Of a stretch of DNA of 64,000 bases, positions 8,817 to 18,108 are shown piece by piece. The stretch is from positions 1 through 64,000 of the forward strand of contig JAFIGU010000055.1 in the NCBI GenBank assembly GCA_017849555.1, given 5' to 3'. How positions within the stretch are numbered: the first letter of the stretch is position 1; each line of letters starts with the position of its first letter. Origin of the DNA: Sphingomonas sp. GTDB taxonomy: Bacteria; Pseudomonadota; Alphaproteobacteria; Sphingomonadales; Sphingomonadaceae. The notes below the pieces were generated by a model. It was given only the letters and a program-made list of their open reading frames with translations, was not told the origin of the DNA and did no database searches. The translations under genes and the position numbers were made by a program.

Positions 8817-9467
8817 GTGAACATCATCCTGTTGGGGCCGCCGGGTGCGGGCAAGGGGACTCAGGCGGCGCGGCTGGTGGCCGATCGCGGCATGGTCCAG
8901 CTGTCCACCGGCGACATGCTGCGCGACAAGCGCAAGGTCGATTCGCCGCTGGGTCGGGAAGTCGCGGCGATCATGGATTCGGGCGCACTCGTCTCGGACG
9001 AGATCGTCTCGGCGCTGATCGACGACAAGCTCGCCTCGATGAGCGAAGCGCAGGGCGCGATCTTCGACGGCTATCCGCGCACCGCCGCGCAGGCCGAATC
9101 GCTCGACGGCATTCTCGCCGGGCGCGGTCGCACGCTCGATTATGTGATCGAGCTGGCGGTGGACGAGGATGCGCTGGTCGAGCGCATCGTCGGCCGCTTC
9201 ACCTGCGCCAATTGCGGCGCGGGCTATCACGACAAGTTCAAGCTGCCCAAGGTGGCGGGAACCTGCGACGTGTGCGGCCACCACGAATTCAAGCGCCGCG
9301 CCGACGACAATGAGGAAACGGTGCGCACGCGGATGGCCGAATATCGTGCCAAGACCGCGCCGATTATCCCGATCTACGAAGCGCGCGGGCTGGTACGCCG
9401 CGTCGACGGCATGGCCGATATCGGCGAGGTGACCAGCGCGATCGAGGCGATCCTCGACGGCAAGTGA
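8817..9467 (+). CDS. adk: Adenylate kinase, zinc-lid type
   Basis: Adenylate kinase interconverts ATP+AMP and 2 ADP in the cytoplasm. The protein begins MNIILLGPPGAGKGTQAARL from the GTG at 8817, which has a GGGAGAGG ribosome site 6 bases upstream; an in-frame upstream GTG would add six residues and lacks such a site. The P-loop is GPPGAGKGT and the AMP site includes DGYPRT. The LID domain has two Cys pairs, CANC and CDVC, so it probably binds zinc as in many non-enteric bacteria. The 216-residue length is typical of the long-lid form. Confidence 0.96.
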   Translation: MNIILLGPPGAGKGTQAARLVADRGMVQLSTGDMLRDKRKVDSPLGREVAAIMDSGALVSDEIVSALIDDKLASMSEAQGAIFDGYPRTAAQAESLDGILAGRGRTLDYVIELAVDEDALVERIVGRFTCANCGAGYHDKFKLPKVAGTCDVCGHHEFKRRADDNEETVRTRMAEYRAKTAPIIPIYEARGLVRRVDGMADIGEVTSAIEAILDGK

Positions 9468-9891
9468 GATGATTGGCTCCCCGGCGTTGCGACGCGGGGG
9501 CCACTCCCACGGTCCTCCCGGCTTTCTCATATGCTCCCGCGAAGGCGGGAGCCCAGATTGTGTCCCCGCCTTCGCGGGGACACAAATGGTGGGCGCGGCC
9601 TAGGCGGCGGCTCCGCCCGATCGGCGATCGATTCGCTTCTCGCCGCGCAAATCCGGCGCCCGAATCGCGCCACCCCCGAAATGAACAATTTGTCATGTCC
9701 GGGCCACCCGCCCGATGCGCGCCCAGGGCTAGACGGCGGGCAATGGCCGGGGACGTTCGATCCCCGACGCCGCGACACGAGAGATTCGAGATCGGTACCC
9801 GAAACTCCCGGGGGTACCGAGGCCGGCGGGAAGCTCGCTTCCCGTCGGCTTTCCATGTCCGGCGCAGCGCAGGTCGCCGCGCGCCTTCCCC
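9468..9891 (+). other. Gap between adk and rpsM
   Basis: This stretch, together with the promoter region to 10,057, makes 590 bases without a convincing gene. Open frames here overlap one another on both strands and lack ribosome sites or recognisable motifs. It holds a pair of REP-like palindromes (annotated separately) and low-information GC-rich sequence, including a purine-pyrimidine alternation of CGATC units. Confidence 0.6.
9533..9582. repeat. REP-like palindrome pair
   Basis: Two hairpins lie 8 bases apart in opposite orientation. GCTCCCGC-GAAG-GCGGGAGC spans 9533-9552 and TGTCCCCGC-CTTC-GCGGGGACA spans 9561-9582. The loops GAAG and CTTC are reverse complements, as in paired REP units. 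Similar GC-stem units with CTTC or related loops recur at 12,201-12,220 and, more loosely, at 54,062-54,086 and 57,351-57,434, so they look like a dispersed family. Confidence 0.7.
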
Positions 9892-9920
9892 TTGACTCGC
9901 CCCGAAAGCGCGCTTAGGGG
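9892..9920 (+). promoter_or_regulatory. Likely rpsM promoter
   Basis: TTGACT (9892-9897) is followed 17 bases later by TAGGGG (9915-9920; TTAGGG with a 16-base spacer is an alternative). The -35 is near consensus and the GC-rich -10 resembles those seen at sphingomonad housekeeping genes. It would drive rpsM-rpsK-rpoA-rplQ with a leader of about 130 bases, consistent with this unit being separate from secY-adk. Confidence 0.45.
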
Positions 9921-10057
9921 CGAGCGCTTCCAACACTCCGGTTGCCGGCGGCGCAGCTATTGCGTACGCCGCTTTCCTGCGTCTTGGAAGGCAATGCGAC
10001 GAGATAGGGGCCGTGGCAGCCATGCCGGCCCTTGTGGAGCACAGGAGAACAAGTTTC

Positions 10058-10426
10058 ATGGCACGTATCGCGGGTGTCAATATCCCGACCAACAAGCGCG
10101 TGGTGATCGCGCTCACCTATATCCACGGCATTGGCCCGGCCAAAGCCAAGCAGATCACCGAGAAGCTGGCGATCGCCCCCGAGCGGCGCGTGCAGGACCT
10201 GTCCGATCAGGAAGTGCTGCAGATCCGCGAGACGATCGACGCCGATCACACCGTGGAAGGCGATCTTCGTCGCGAGACCGCGATGAACATCAAGCGCCTG
10301 ATGGATCTCGCCTGCTATCGCGGCCTGCGCCACCGCAAGGGCCTGCCGGTCCGCGGCCAGCGCACGCACACCAATGCGCGCACCCGCAAGGGCAAGGCGA
10401 AGCCGATCGCGGGCAAGAAGAAGTAA
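10058..10426 (+). CDS. rpsM: 30S ribosomal protein S13
   Basis: S13 bridges the 30S head to the 50S subunit and contacts P-site tRNA. From the ATG at 10,058 the product is 122 residues and starts [26 protein letters not shown], the family N-terminus; an ACAGGAGA ribosome site precedes it. The C-terminal block [22 protein letters not shown] is diagnostic. It opens the alpha operon, which here has its own upstream promoter candidate and a hairpin immediately after the gene. Confidence 0.97.
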   Translation: MARIAGVNIPTNKRVVIALTYIHGIGPAKAKQITEKLAIAPERRVQDLSDQEVLQIRETIDADHTVEGDLRRETAMNIKRLMDLACYRGLRHRKGLPVRGQRTHTNARTRKGKAKPIAGKKK

Positions 10427-10435
10427 GCCGAATTA

Positions 10436-10460
10436 GAAAACCGTCCGGGGGACGGTTTTC
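10436..10460. terminator. Hairpin between rpsM and rpsK
   Basis: GAAAACCGTCC (10,436-10,446) pairs perfectly with GGACGGTTTTC (10,450-10,460) over a GGG loop. The flanking AAGCCG and CGGCTT can extend the stem. The T-run lies in the right arm, so it resembles a two-way intrinsic terminator. Between two genes of one operon it would act as an attenuator or set the S13:S11 ratio; that role is inferred. Confidence 0.6.
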
Positions 10461-10539
10461 CGGCTTACTCCGTCGGAGACAGGGTTGAGGCCGACAGCCT
10501 CCCGGTCGCCGAGTTGAAAGATCAGGTCAGGAATACCAC

Positions 10540-10929
10540 ATGGCACAGGCACCGCAGCGCCTTCGTCGGCGCGAACGCAAGAACATCACGGCGGGCGTGG
10601 CACACGTCAACGCCAGCTTCAACAACACCATGATCACCATCACCGATGCGCAGGGCAATGCGATCAGCTGGTCCTCGGCCGGGATGATGGGGTTCAAGGG
10701 CTCGCGTAAGTCGACCCCTTATGCCGCGCAGGTCGCGGCCGAGGACGCCGGCAAGAAGGCCGCCGAGCACGGCGTCCGCACGCTGGAAGTCGAAGTGAAG
10801 GGTCCGGGCTCGGGCCGCGAATCCGCGCTGCGCGCGCTGCAGGCGGTCGGTTTCCAGATCACGTCGATCCGCGACGTGACCTCGATCCCGCACAATGGCG
10901 TGCGCCCGTCGAAGCGGCGCCGCGTCTGA
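10540..10929 (+). CDS. rpsK: 30S ribosomal protein S11
   Basis: S11 lies on the 30S platform and contacts mRNA at the E site. The 129-residue product contains [22 protein letters not shown] and ends in [18 protein letters not shown], both family hallmarks. It follows rpsM after a 113-base gap with a hairpin, and rpoA comes next. rpsD, which lies between S11 and RpoA in E. coli, is absent here, as is usual in alphaproteobacteria. Confidence 0.97.
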   Translation: MAQAPQRLRRRERKNITAGVAHVNASFNNTMITITDAQGNAISWSSAGMMGFKGSRKSTPYAAQVAAEDAGKKAAEHGVRTLEVEVKGPGSGRESALRALQAVGFQITSIRDVTSIPHNGVRPSKRRRV

Positions 10930-11020
10930 TTTTCCGATCCCCGGCTGACGAGTCGGGGGTCCAGTTGCACCAAGGCCGGCACGCTCCCCCGTTCCGGCCC
11001 AACCCCAGGGGACGAGAGCC

Positions 11021-12082
11021 TTGTCCGTTAACGCAAAGAACTGGCAGGAACTGAAGAAGCCCAACGCCCTCGAGAAGAAGGGTGGCGACGGGAAGCGCAA
11101 GGCGACGTTCGTTGCCGAGCCGCTGGAGCGCGGGTTCGGCCTGACGCTCGGCAACGCGCTGCGCCGCGTTTTGCTCTCCTCGCTGCAGGGCGCCGCCGTC
11201 ACCTCGATCAAGATCGAGAATGTGCTGCACGAGTTCAGCTCGCTCGCGGGCGTTCGTGAAGACGTCACCGATATCGTGCTGAACGTCAAGCAGATCGCGC
11301 TCAAGATGCAGGGCGAGGGGCCGAAGCGGCTCCAGCTTTCCGCCACCGGTCCGGCCGAGGTGAAGGCCGGCGACATCGCGGTCAGCGGCGATATCGAGGT
11401 GATGAACCCCGAGCTGGTGATCTGCCACCTCGACGAGGGCGCGACGCTCAACATGGAACTGACGGCGGACGTCGGTAAGGGCTATGTCCCCGCCGTCGCC
11501 AACCGTCCGGCCGACGCGCCGATCGGGCTGATCCCGGTCGACGCGCTGTATTCGCCGGTGCGCCAGGTGAGCTACAAGGTCGATCCGACCCGCGTCGGGC
11601 AGGATCTCGATTACGACAAGCTCACGCTGTCGCTCGAGACCGACGGCACGGTGACCCCGGAAGATGCGCTGGCCTATGCCGCGCGCATCCTGCAGGATCA
11701 GCTCGCGCTGTTCGTCCACTTCGACGATTCGGCGATCGCCCGCTCGGCGCCGATCGGCGTCGCTGCGCCGGCCGCCGGTGCGGAAGCGCAGGGCGACACG
11801 CAGCAGATCAACCGTTACCTGCTCAAGAAGGTCGACGAGCTGGAATTGTCGGTCCGTTCGGCGAACTGCCGGAAGAACGACAATATCATCTATATCGGCG
11901 ACCTCGTCGGCAAGACCGAGGCGGAAATGCTCCGCACCCCGAACTTCGGCCGCAAGTCCTTGAACGAAATCAAGGAAGTGCTGTCGTCGATGGGGCTGCG
12001 GCTGGGCATGGAAATCCCCGGCTGGCCGCCCGAGAACATCGAGGAGATGGCCAAGAAGCTCGAGCAGGAGATTATGGGCTAA
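11021..12082 (+). CDS. rpoA: DNA-directed RNA polymerase subunit alpha
   Basis: The alpha subunit nucleates RNA polymerase assembly and contacts UP elements and activators. The 353-residue protein has the N-terminal domain with [30 protein letters not shown] and the C-terminal domain with [13 protein letters not shown] and [14 protein letters not shown]. The start is a TTG at 11,021 preceded by AGGGGACGAG. No ATG is available before the conserved region, so the rare start is probably real and may tune expression. Confidence 0.97.
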   Translation: MSVNAKNWQELKKPNALEKKGGDGKRKATFVAEPLERGFGLTLGNALRRVLLSSLQGAAVTSIKIENVLHEFSSLAGVREDVTDIVLNVKQIALKMQGEGPKRLQLSATGPAEVKAGDIAVSGDIEVMNPELVICHLDEGATLNMELTADVGKGYVPAVANRPADAPIGLIPVDALYSPVRQVSYKVDPTRVGQDLDYDKLTLSLETDGTVTPEDALAYAARILQDQLALFVHFDDSAIARSAPIGVAAPAAGAEAQGDTQQINRYLLKKVDELELSVRSANCRKNDNIIYIGDLVGKTEAEMLRTPNFGRKSLNEIKEVLSSMGLRLGMEIPGWPPENIEEMAKKLEQEIMG

Positions 12083-12088
12083 GCCGCA

Positions 12089-12220
12089 CCGGGTTAGCCT
12101 GGCTAACCCGGAGACGGCGCCAGCCCGGCCGGCGGGTCGGCACAGCCGAACCCGTCCGACGGCGCGGCTCTGCCGCGCCGGGTCTCGCGAGGGAAACTGG
12201 ACCCCGGCCTTCGCCGGGGT
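12089..12220. repeat. Inverted repeat and REP-like unit between rpoA and rplQ
   Basis: CCGGGTTAGCC (12,089-12,099) and GGCTAACCCGG (12,101-12,111) form an 11-base inverted repeat directly after rpoA with no T-run. Ninety bases on, ACCCCGGC-CTTC-GCCGGGGT (12,201-12,220) is a REP-like unit of the type found elsewhere in the window. Together they fill most of the 218-base gap and may stabilise or process the rpoA-rplQ transcript. Confidence 0.55.
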
Positions 12221-12300
12221 GACGTTGAAGGGGGTGGTCCGCGTCGCCACCCGGTATGGGGTACCTGAAACGGCCCCCTAACGAACTGAAAGGACTTAAA

Positions 12301-12723
12301 ATGCGTCATAAGGTTGGCGGCCGTAAGCTGCAGCGTACTTCGGCCCATCGCGCCGCGCTGTTCCGCAACATGTCGGCCGCGCTGATCAAGCACGAGCAGA
12401 TCACCACCACGCTCGCCAAGGCGAAGGAGCTTCGCCCCTATGTCGAGAAGCTGGTGACGCTGGGCAAGAAGGGTGGCCTGTCGAACCGTCGTCTGGCGCA
12501 CGCCCGCCTGCTCGACGATGCGCAGCTGGTGAAGCTGTTCGACGTGCTCGCGCCGCGCTACGCCGGCCGCAACGGTGGCTACACCCGCATTATCAAGGCC
12601 GGCATCCGCGCGTCGGACGCATCGCCGATGGCGGTGATCGAATTCGTCGACCGCGACGTTTCGGCCAAGGGCCAGGATTCGGGCCCGGTGATGACCGACG
12701 AGGATTTCGACGTGGCGGCATAA
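12301..12723 (+). CDS. rplQ: 50S ribosomal protein L17
   Basis: L17 lines the outside of the peptide exit tunnel. The start is the ATG at 12,301, preceded by GAAAGGA, and gives [24 protein letters not shown], the family N-terminus; the open frame upstream is not used. The 140-residue product ends with an acidic tail beyond the conserved [22 protein letters not shown]. It is the last gene of the cluster and is followed by a strong terminator. Confidence 0.97.
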   Translation: MRHKVGGRKLQRTSAHRAALFRNMSAALIKHEQITTTLAKAKELRPYVEKLVTLGKKGGLSNRRLAHARLLDDAQLVKLFDVLAPRYAGRNGGYTRIIKAGIRASDASPMAVIEFVDRDVSAKGQDSGPVMTDEDFDVAA

Positions 12724-12745
12724 GCCTCCTCGGCGACCCGAACAG

Positions 12746-12784
12746 AAGGGGCCGCTTCCCACACCGGGAAGCGGCCCCTTTCGT
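12746..12784 (+). terminator. Intrinsic terminator after rplQ
   Basis: AAGGGGCCGCTTCCC (12,746-12,760) pairs perfectly with GGGAAGCGGCCCCTT (12,766-12,780) over ACACC, and TCGTTTG follows. A 15-base stem of this strength is the clear end of the ribosomal transcript. It sits only 34 bases before the guaA start, so guaA must be expressed from a promoter within or beyond the terminator or by read-through. Confidence 0.85.
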
Positions 12785-12813
12785 TTGTGGCGATCATCTG
12801 CCATGCGCTGCCG

Positions 12814-14367
12814 ATGGAACATCCGCACAGCATCCTCATCGTCGATTTCGGCAGCCAGGTGACCCAGCTGATCGCGCGTCGCGTGCGCGAAGCGGGGGTC
12901 TATAGCGAGATCGCCCCGTTCCAATCCGCTGCCGCCGCGTTCGAGCGGATGAAGCCCGCAGGGGTGATTCTCTCGGGCGGGCCGGCCTCGGTGCTCGACG
13001 AGGGCAGCCCGCGCATCCCGCAGGAGATCCTCGAATCGGGGCTGCCGCTGTTCGGCATCTGCTACGGCCAGCAGGCGCTGATGGAGCAGCTCGGCGGCAC
13101 GGTGGAACGCGGCAATTCGGGCGAATTCGGCGAGGCGTTCATCGACATCGCCGATCGCTGCTCCTTGTTCGACGCGGTGTGGCGCGAGGGCGAGCGGCAT
13201 CAGGTGTGGATGAGCCACGGCGACAAGGTCACCGCGCTCGCCCCCGGCTTCCGCCCGGTCGCATCGAGCGCGGGCGCGCCGTTCGCGGTGATCGCCGACG
13301 ACGCGCGGCGCATCTATGCGATGCAATTCCACCCCGAGGTGGTCCACACTCCCGACGGCGGCAAGCTGCTCGCCAATTTCGTGCGGCATGTCTGCGGCCT
13401 GTCGGGCGACTGGACGATGGCGGAGTTCCGCCAGACCAAGATCGCCGAGATCCGCGAGCAGGTCGGCACGGGCCGGGTGATCTGCGGGCTTTCCGGCGGG
13501 GTCGATTCGGCGGTCGCCGCGGTGCTGATCCACGAGGCGATCGGCGATCAGCTGACCTGCGTGTTCGTCGACCACGGCTTGATGCGCGCGGGCGAGGCGG
13601 ATCAGGTCGTCAGCCTGTTCCGCGGGCATTACAATATCCCGCTCGTCCACGTGAACGCCGAGACCTTGTTCCTTTCCGGGCTCGCCGGGGTCACCGACCC
13701 GGAGGCGAAGCGCAAGTTCATCGGCAAGACCTTCATCGAGGTGTTCGAGAGCGAGGCGAAGAAGATCGGCGGCGCCGAGTTCCTCGCGCAGGGCACGCTC
13801 TACCCGGACGTGATCGAGAGCGTCAGCTTCACCGGCGGGCCTTCGGTGACGATCAAGAGCCACCACAATGTCGGCGGGCTGCCCGAGCGGATGAACATGA
13901 AGCTGGTCGAGCCGCTGCGCGAGTTGTTCAAGGACGAGGTGCGCGATCTCGGCCGCGAACTGGGGCTGCCCGATATCTTCGTCGGCCGGCATCCGTTCCC
14001 CGGCCCGGGCCTCGCGATCCGTATCCCGGGCGAGGTGACCAAGGAGCGCTGCGACATCCTGCGCAAGGCCGATGCGATCTATCTCGAGGAGATCCGCAAC
14101 GCCGGGCTGTACGATGCGATCTGGCAGGCGTTCGCGGTGCTGCTGCCGGTGCGGTCGGTCGGCGTGATGGGCGACGGGCGGACCTATGACAGCGTGCTGG
14201 CGCTGCGCGCGGTGACCTCGACCGACGGGATGACCGCACAGGCGTTCGAATTCCCCGGGGGCTTCCTCCCGCGCGTCGCGACGCGGGTCATCAACGAGGT
14301 GAAGGGCGTCAACCGCGTCACCTATGATTATACGTCGAAGCCGCCCGGGACGATCGAGTGGGAGTGA
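12814..14367 (+). CDS. guaA: GMP synthase (glutamine-hydrolysing)
   Basis: GuaA aminates XMP to GMP using glutamine and ATP. The N-terminal amidotransferase domain has the nucleophile Cys at residue 83 in GICYGQQ and the partner His/Glu in FHPEV. The ATP-pyrophosphatase domain has the loop LSGGVDSAV, and the C-terminal dimer domain ends PPGTIEWE, all as in the family. The start [16 protein letters not shown] at 12,814 matches the usual short N-terminus; a GTG at 12,787 would add nine residues. Length 517 is standard. It follows the rplQ terminator. Confidence 0.96.
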   Translation: MEHPHSILIVDFGSQVTQLIARRVREAGVYSEIAPFQSAAAAFERMKPAGVILSGGPASVLDEGSPRIPQEILESGLPLFGICYGQQALMEQLGGTVERGNSGEFGEAFIDIADRCSLFDAVWREGERHQVWMSHGDKVTALAPGFRPVASSAGAPFAVIADDARRIYAMQFHPEVVHTPDGGKLLANFVRHVCGLSGDWTMAEFRQTKIAEIREQVGTGRVICGLSGGVDSAVAAVLIHEAIGDQLTCVFVDHGLMRAGEADQVVSLFRGHYNIPLVHVNAETLFLSGLAGVTDPEAKRKFIGKTFIEVFESEAKKIGGAEFLAQGTLYPDVIESVSFTGGPSVTIKSHHNVGGLPERMNMKLVEPLRELFKDEVRDLGRELGLPDIFVGRHPFPGPGLAIRIPGEVTKERCDILRKADAIYLEEIRNAGLYDAIWQAFAVLLPVRSVGVMGDGRTYDSVLALRAVTSTDGMTAQAFEFPGGFLPRVATRVINEVKGVNRVTYDYTSKPPGTIEWE

Positions 14368-14596
14368 GGGGGAGCGATAGCGTTTTTGCTTTCGCCTAGA
14401 TCGTCGTGCGCGAAAAGGGGGCCGGTTAGCACCGGCGCGATGCTGGACCCGGCCTTCGCCGCGGTGGCGGTCCCAATCTTACCCCCGCACCATCGCGTGG
14501 ATCGGTCTGGTCGTGTAAGCGTTGCCCACGACAGGCTCTCATCTGACCGTTGCATCGTGATCGATCGGCGTTTGCGAGCGACAGGCGGAGGCGTGG

Positions 14597-17428
14597 ATGC
14601 CGGACACCGAGACGATGTTGAAGCGCCAGCAGGTCCTGGCCGACTTCGGCAACCTCGCAATCCGTTCCGAGGATCTCACCGAGATCCTCACCGAGGCCTG
14701 TCGCCTCGTCGGCCGGGCGCTCGGCACCGATCGCGCCAAGGTGCTCGAGATCATCGGGGGTGGCAGCGAATTGTTCGTGCGCGCGGGGGTCGGCTGGCGA
14801 AGTGACGTCGTCGGCCGGTTGCGGCTGCCGATGAGCGAACATTCGTCGGAGACCTATTCGATCGATGCCGGGCATCCGGTCATCACCCAGGATATCGCGC
14901 ACGAGACGCGGTTCGATGTGCCGCAGTTCCTGAAGGAAGCGGGCATCGTCGCGTTCGTGAACGTGCCGATCTTCGTGCCCGGCCCGCGCGCCTACGGCAT
15001 CCTCCAGGTCGACAGCACTGTACCGCGCCGGTTCGACGACGACGATATCCAGTTCCTGCGGACCTATGCCGCGATCCTTGGGCCGGTGATCGACCGGCTT
15101 CAGCTGGCAGCCGAGCGGCGCGCGGTGGAGGCGCAGCGCGCCACCGAATTCGCCGCGATGGAGGTGTTGCAGCGCGTGAGCGCCGAATTGGTCGGGGAGC
15201 ATGAGCCGCAGGTCCTGTATCAGAAGATCGTCGATGCCGCGGCGGTGCTCACTGGGTCGGATGCGGCCAGCATCCAGATGCTCGATCCGCCGAGCGGGCG
15301 GCTCAAGCTGCTCGCGTGGCGCGGCTTCCACCCCGAATCCGCGAAATTCTGGGAGTGGGTGAAGGCCGATACCGGCAGTTCCTGCGGTCGCGCGCTGGAG
15401 GTCGGCGAGCGTATCGTCGTCCCCGATATGGACCGGTTCGACGGGCATTTCGAGGATGTCGAGGCGTATCGGCGCTCGCGCATCCTGTCGGTTCAATCCA
15501 CCCCGCTGCGTGCGTTCAACGGCCAGGTCGTGGGGATGATGTCGACCCATTGGTATGACCGGCGGGAGCTCGCGCCGGACGGCTATCGCTATTTCGACGT
15601 GCTGGCGCGTCTGTCGGCGGATCTGATCGAGCGCCACCAGGCCAACGCGCGGATGCGCGAGAGCGAAGCGCGGCTGGCGGCGGCGTTCGAGACCGTGCCG
15701 GTCGGGGTCGGGGTGATCGACATGTCGGGCAATGCGGTGATCTCGAACACCGAATATCGGCGCTTCATGCCGAGCGGGATTGTCCCGTCGCGCGATCTGC
15801 AGGGCGCACGGTGGCGCGCATGGGACGCCGATGGGGAGATGCTGAAGCCCAAGGACTTTCCGACCGCGCGGGCGCTGCGTGGCGAAACGATCGTTCCGGG
15901 CAAGGAGATGCTGTTCACCAATTCGGAGGGCGCGGCGATCTGGGCCACCGTCGCCACCGTCCCGACGCGCGACGAGCAGGGGCGGGTGACCGGTGCCGTC
16001 ACCGCAATCTCCGATATCAACGCCGCGAAACGCGCCGCCGAGGCGCTGCGCGCCAGCGAGGAGCGGCTGCGCCAGTTCGGCGAGGCGTCGCTCGACGTGT
16101 TGTGGATCCGCGATGCCGAGAAATTGCAATGGCAATATCTGACCCCGGCGTTCGAGGCGATCTACGGCCTTAGCCGCGAGGAGGCGCTCGGCGGCAACAA
16201 TTTCAGAAACTGGCTCGATCTGATCATCCCCGAAGACCGCGAGCGCGCCGTGGAAGCGATCGGGCGCGTCCGCAAGGGCGAGCGCGTGACGTTCGATTAT
16301 CGCATCCGGCGCCCGGCCGACGGCGCGATCCGCTGGCTGCGCAACACCGATTTTCCGATCATCGACGCCGCGGGGCGTGTGACGCTGATCGGCGGCGTGG
16401 GGCACGATCTTACCGAGCTGCGCGAGACGCAGAACCGGCTACAGGTCCTGATGGAGGGCATTCCCCAGCTCGTCTGGCGCGCGGACGATGCCGGGGACTG
16501 GACCTGGTCGAGCCCGCAATGGAGCGATTATACCGGTCTCAGCCAGGCGGAGAGCGCAGGGCTCGGCTGGCTGAACGCCTTCCACCCCGATGATCGCGGC
16601 GCTGCGCGGCTGGCGTGGCGCGATGCGCCGCGGACCGGGGAACTGGCGCTGGAGGCGCGCATCAACCACGCCGCGACGCGCGAATATCGCTGGTTCAAGA
16701 CGCGGGCGGTGTCGGTGCGCAACGAGGCCGGCACGATCAACGAATGGCTCGGGACCTCGACCGACGTTCACGACATACGCGATCTTCAGGATCGGCAATT
16801 GGTGCTGGTCCGCGAGCTCCAGCATCGCACCCGCAACCTGATCGGTGTCATCCGGTCGCTATCGGAGAAGACCGCGCGCGCCAGCGGCGATCTGCCCGAA
16901 TTCCGCGAGCGGTTCGGCGACCGGCTAGAGGCGCTGTCGCGGGTGCAGGGGCTGTTGTCGCGGCTGACCGAGCATGATCGCGTCACCTTCGACGAGTTGA
17001 TCGAATCCGAGCTGGCGGCGATGAACGGCGTTGCCGAGGGAGTCAGCCTCGCAGGGCCGCGCGGGATTCGGCTGCGCTCCTCGACGGTGCAGACCTTGGC
17101 GATGGCCTTCCACGAGCTGGCGACCAATGCGGTGAAATATGGCGCGCTCGGGCAGCCGCAGGGAAAGCTGACGGTGACCTGGTCGATCGAACCGCCGGGC
17201 GAAGGCGGGCGGCCGTGGCTGCGGATCGACTGGATCGAGAGCGGGGTCAGCATGCCGCCTCCCGGCGCCCGCCCGAATGGCGGGGGACAGGGGCGTGAGC
17301 TGATCGAGCGGGCCTTGCCCTATCAGCTTGGCGCCCGGACCGACTATCGCTTGGGCGCGGACGGGGTTCATTGCACGATCACCATCCCGGTTTCGGCCAC
17401 CGCGTCGCAGGAGGAAGCCGATGTCTGA
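14597..17428 (+). CDS. Hybrid GAF/PAS sensor, HWE-family histidine kinase
   Basis: A 943-residue soluble sensor kinase with no clear membrane helix. Domains in order: two GAF-like domains (about 8-175 and 185-350), three PAS domains (about 355-475, 485-610, 615-730) and an HWE kinase core. The phospho-accepting His is residue 743 in ELQHRTRN. The N-box reads HELATNAVKYGAL, and the WIES segment supplies the W-x-E that names the family. HWE kinases often feed general-stress or light/redox pathways in alphaproteobacteria. It overlaps a single-domain receiver by 8 bases, its probable partner. The ligand is unknown. Confidence 0.88.
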   Translation: MPDTETMLKRQQVLADFGNLAIRSEDLTEILTEACRLVGRALGTDRAKVLEIIGGGSELFVRAGVGWRSDVVGRLRLPMSEHSSETYSIDAGHPVITQDIAHETRFDVPQFLKEAGIVAFVNVPIFVPGPRAYGILQVDSTVPRRFDDDDIQFLRTYAAILGPVIDRLQLAAERRAVEAQRATEFAAMEVLQRVSAELVGEHEPQVLYQKIVDAAAVLTGSDAASIQMLDPPSGRLKLLAWRGFHPESAKFWEWVKADTGSSCGRALEVGERIVVPDMDRFDGHFEDVEAYRRSRILSVQSTPLRAFNGQVVGMMSTHWYDRRELAPDGYRYFDVLARLSADLIERHQANARMRESEARLAAAFETVPVGVGVIDMSGNAVISNTEYRRFMPSGIVPSRDLQGARWRAWDADGEMLKPKDFPTARALRGETIVPGKEMLFTNSEGAAIWATVATVPTRDEQGRVTGAVTAISDINAAKRAAEALRASEERLRQFGEASLDVLWIRDAEKLQWQYLTPAFEAIYGLSREEALGGNNFRNWLDLIIPEDRERAVEAIGRVRKGERVTFDYRIRRPADGAIRWLRNTDFPIIDAAGRVTLIGGVGHDLTELRETQNRLQVLMEGIPQLVWRADDAGDWTWSSPQWSDYTGLSQAESAGLGWLNAFHPDDRGAARLAWRDAPRTGELALEARINHAATREYRWFKTRAVSVRNEAGTINEWLGTSTDVHDIRDLQDRQLVLVRELQHRTRNLIGVIRSLSEKTARASGDLPEFRERFGDRLEALSRVQGLLSRLTEHDRVTFDELIESELAAMNGVAEGVSLAGPRGIRLRSSTVQTLAMAFHELATNAVKYGALGQPQGKLTVTWSIEPPGEGGRPWLRIDWIESGVSMPPPGARPNGGGQGRELIERALPYQLGARTDYRLGADGVHCTITIPVSATASQEEADV

Positions 17429-17792
17429 CAGCTCGCTGCGCGGCTGCCGCGTGCTCGTCGTGGAGGACGAATATCTGCTCGCGATCGAGCTCGAATTTCA
17501 TCTCGTGGAGGCTGGGGCGATCGTGCTCGGTCCCGCGGGCACGATCGAGGATGCGGTGGCGATCATCGATGCCGAGCCGGCGATCGACGGGGCGATCCTC
17601 GACGTCAATCTCGGGGGCGAGACGCGGTTCACCGCGGCGGATATGCTGCTGACGCGCGGCGTGCCCTTCCTGTTCACCACCGGCTATGACGGCTCGATCT
17701 TCCCGCCGCGCTTCGCCGATATCGTTCGGTGCGAGAAGCCGATCACCGTCAAGCGGGTGACGGAGGTGATCGACCGCCTGATCCACGCCTGA
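17421..17792 (+). CDS. Single-domain response regulator
   Basis: A 123-residue CheY-like receiver without an output domain. It has the acidic pair E15/D16 in VVEDEY, the phospho-acceptor D61 in AILDVNLGG, the T in FTTGYD and the K in CEKPI. It starts at the ATG 17,421, inside the kinase 3' end (8-base overlap), so the two are translationally coupled. Single-domain receivers next to HWE kinases often act as phosphate sinks or relay to other proteins. Confidence 0.9.
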   Translation: MSDSSLRGCRVLVVEDEYLLAIELEFHLVEAGAIVLGPAGTIEDAVAIIDAEPAIDGAILDVNLGGETRFTAADMLLTRGVPFLFTTGYDGSIFPPRFADIVRCEKPITVKRVTEVIDRLIHA

Positions 17793-17902
17793 GGGCGGCA
17801 CGACACCTGCCAACACAGGTTAATTCGAATCGATCGCGGTGCCGCGGCCGTCCGTGCTAATCTGGGACACGGATGGAGGCGACTCGAATCCGGGAGAAGG
17901 CG

Positions 17903-18067
17903 ATGGACGGCGAAGCGACACGACGCGGCGGCGACCGGGAATTCCACGAGCGGCGGGCGCGCCAGGCCTATGGGATGGCCTATCGCGCGACCTCTCTCAC
18001 GATACGCAGGCTGCATCTCAAGATGGCGATCGAGCATGAGCGCCGTGCCGATGTCGCCGACGGATAG
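17903..18067 (+). CDS. Small hypothetical protein
   Basis: A 54-residue, highly charged product beginning MDGEATRRGGDREFHERRAR. A GGGAGAAGG ribosome site lies just upstream of the ATG, which favours it over the ATG at 17,873. The composition suggests a helical, basic protein; no motif is recognised. It lies between the receiver and the convergent PepSY gene. The call rests on the ribosome site and on the lack of a competing frame with support. Confidence 0.4.
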   Translation: MDGEATRRGGDREFHERRARQAYGMAYRATSLTIRRLHLKMAIEHERRADVADG

Positions 18068-18108
18068 CCGGGCAGCGGCGGGCCGCTCGGCCGACAAGCG
18101 CGGGGGCT

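Noticed and set aside
7374..9530. Long minus-strand frame (718 codons) opposite secY and adk
   Set aside because: It mirrors the codon structure of two certain genes on the + strand, has His/Asp/Arg-rich low-complexity content and no family motif.
14426..16405. Minus-strand frame of 659 codons opposite the sensor kinase
   Set aside because: The + strand encodes clear GAF/PAS domains; the reverse frame has shadow composition.
17839..18039. 66-codon frame overlapping the small protein at 17,903
   Set aside because: Lacks a ribosome site and overlaps the better-supported small frame.
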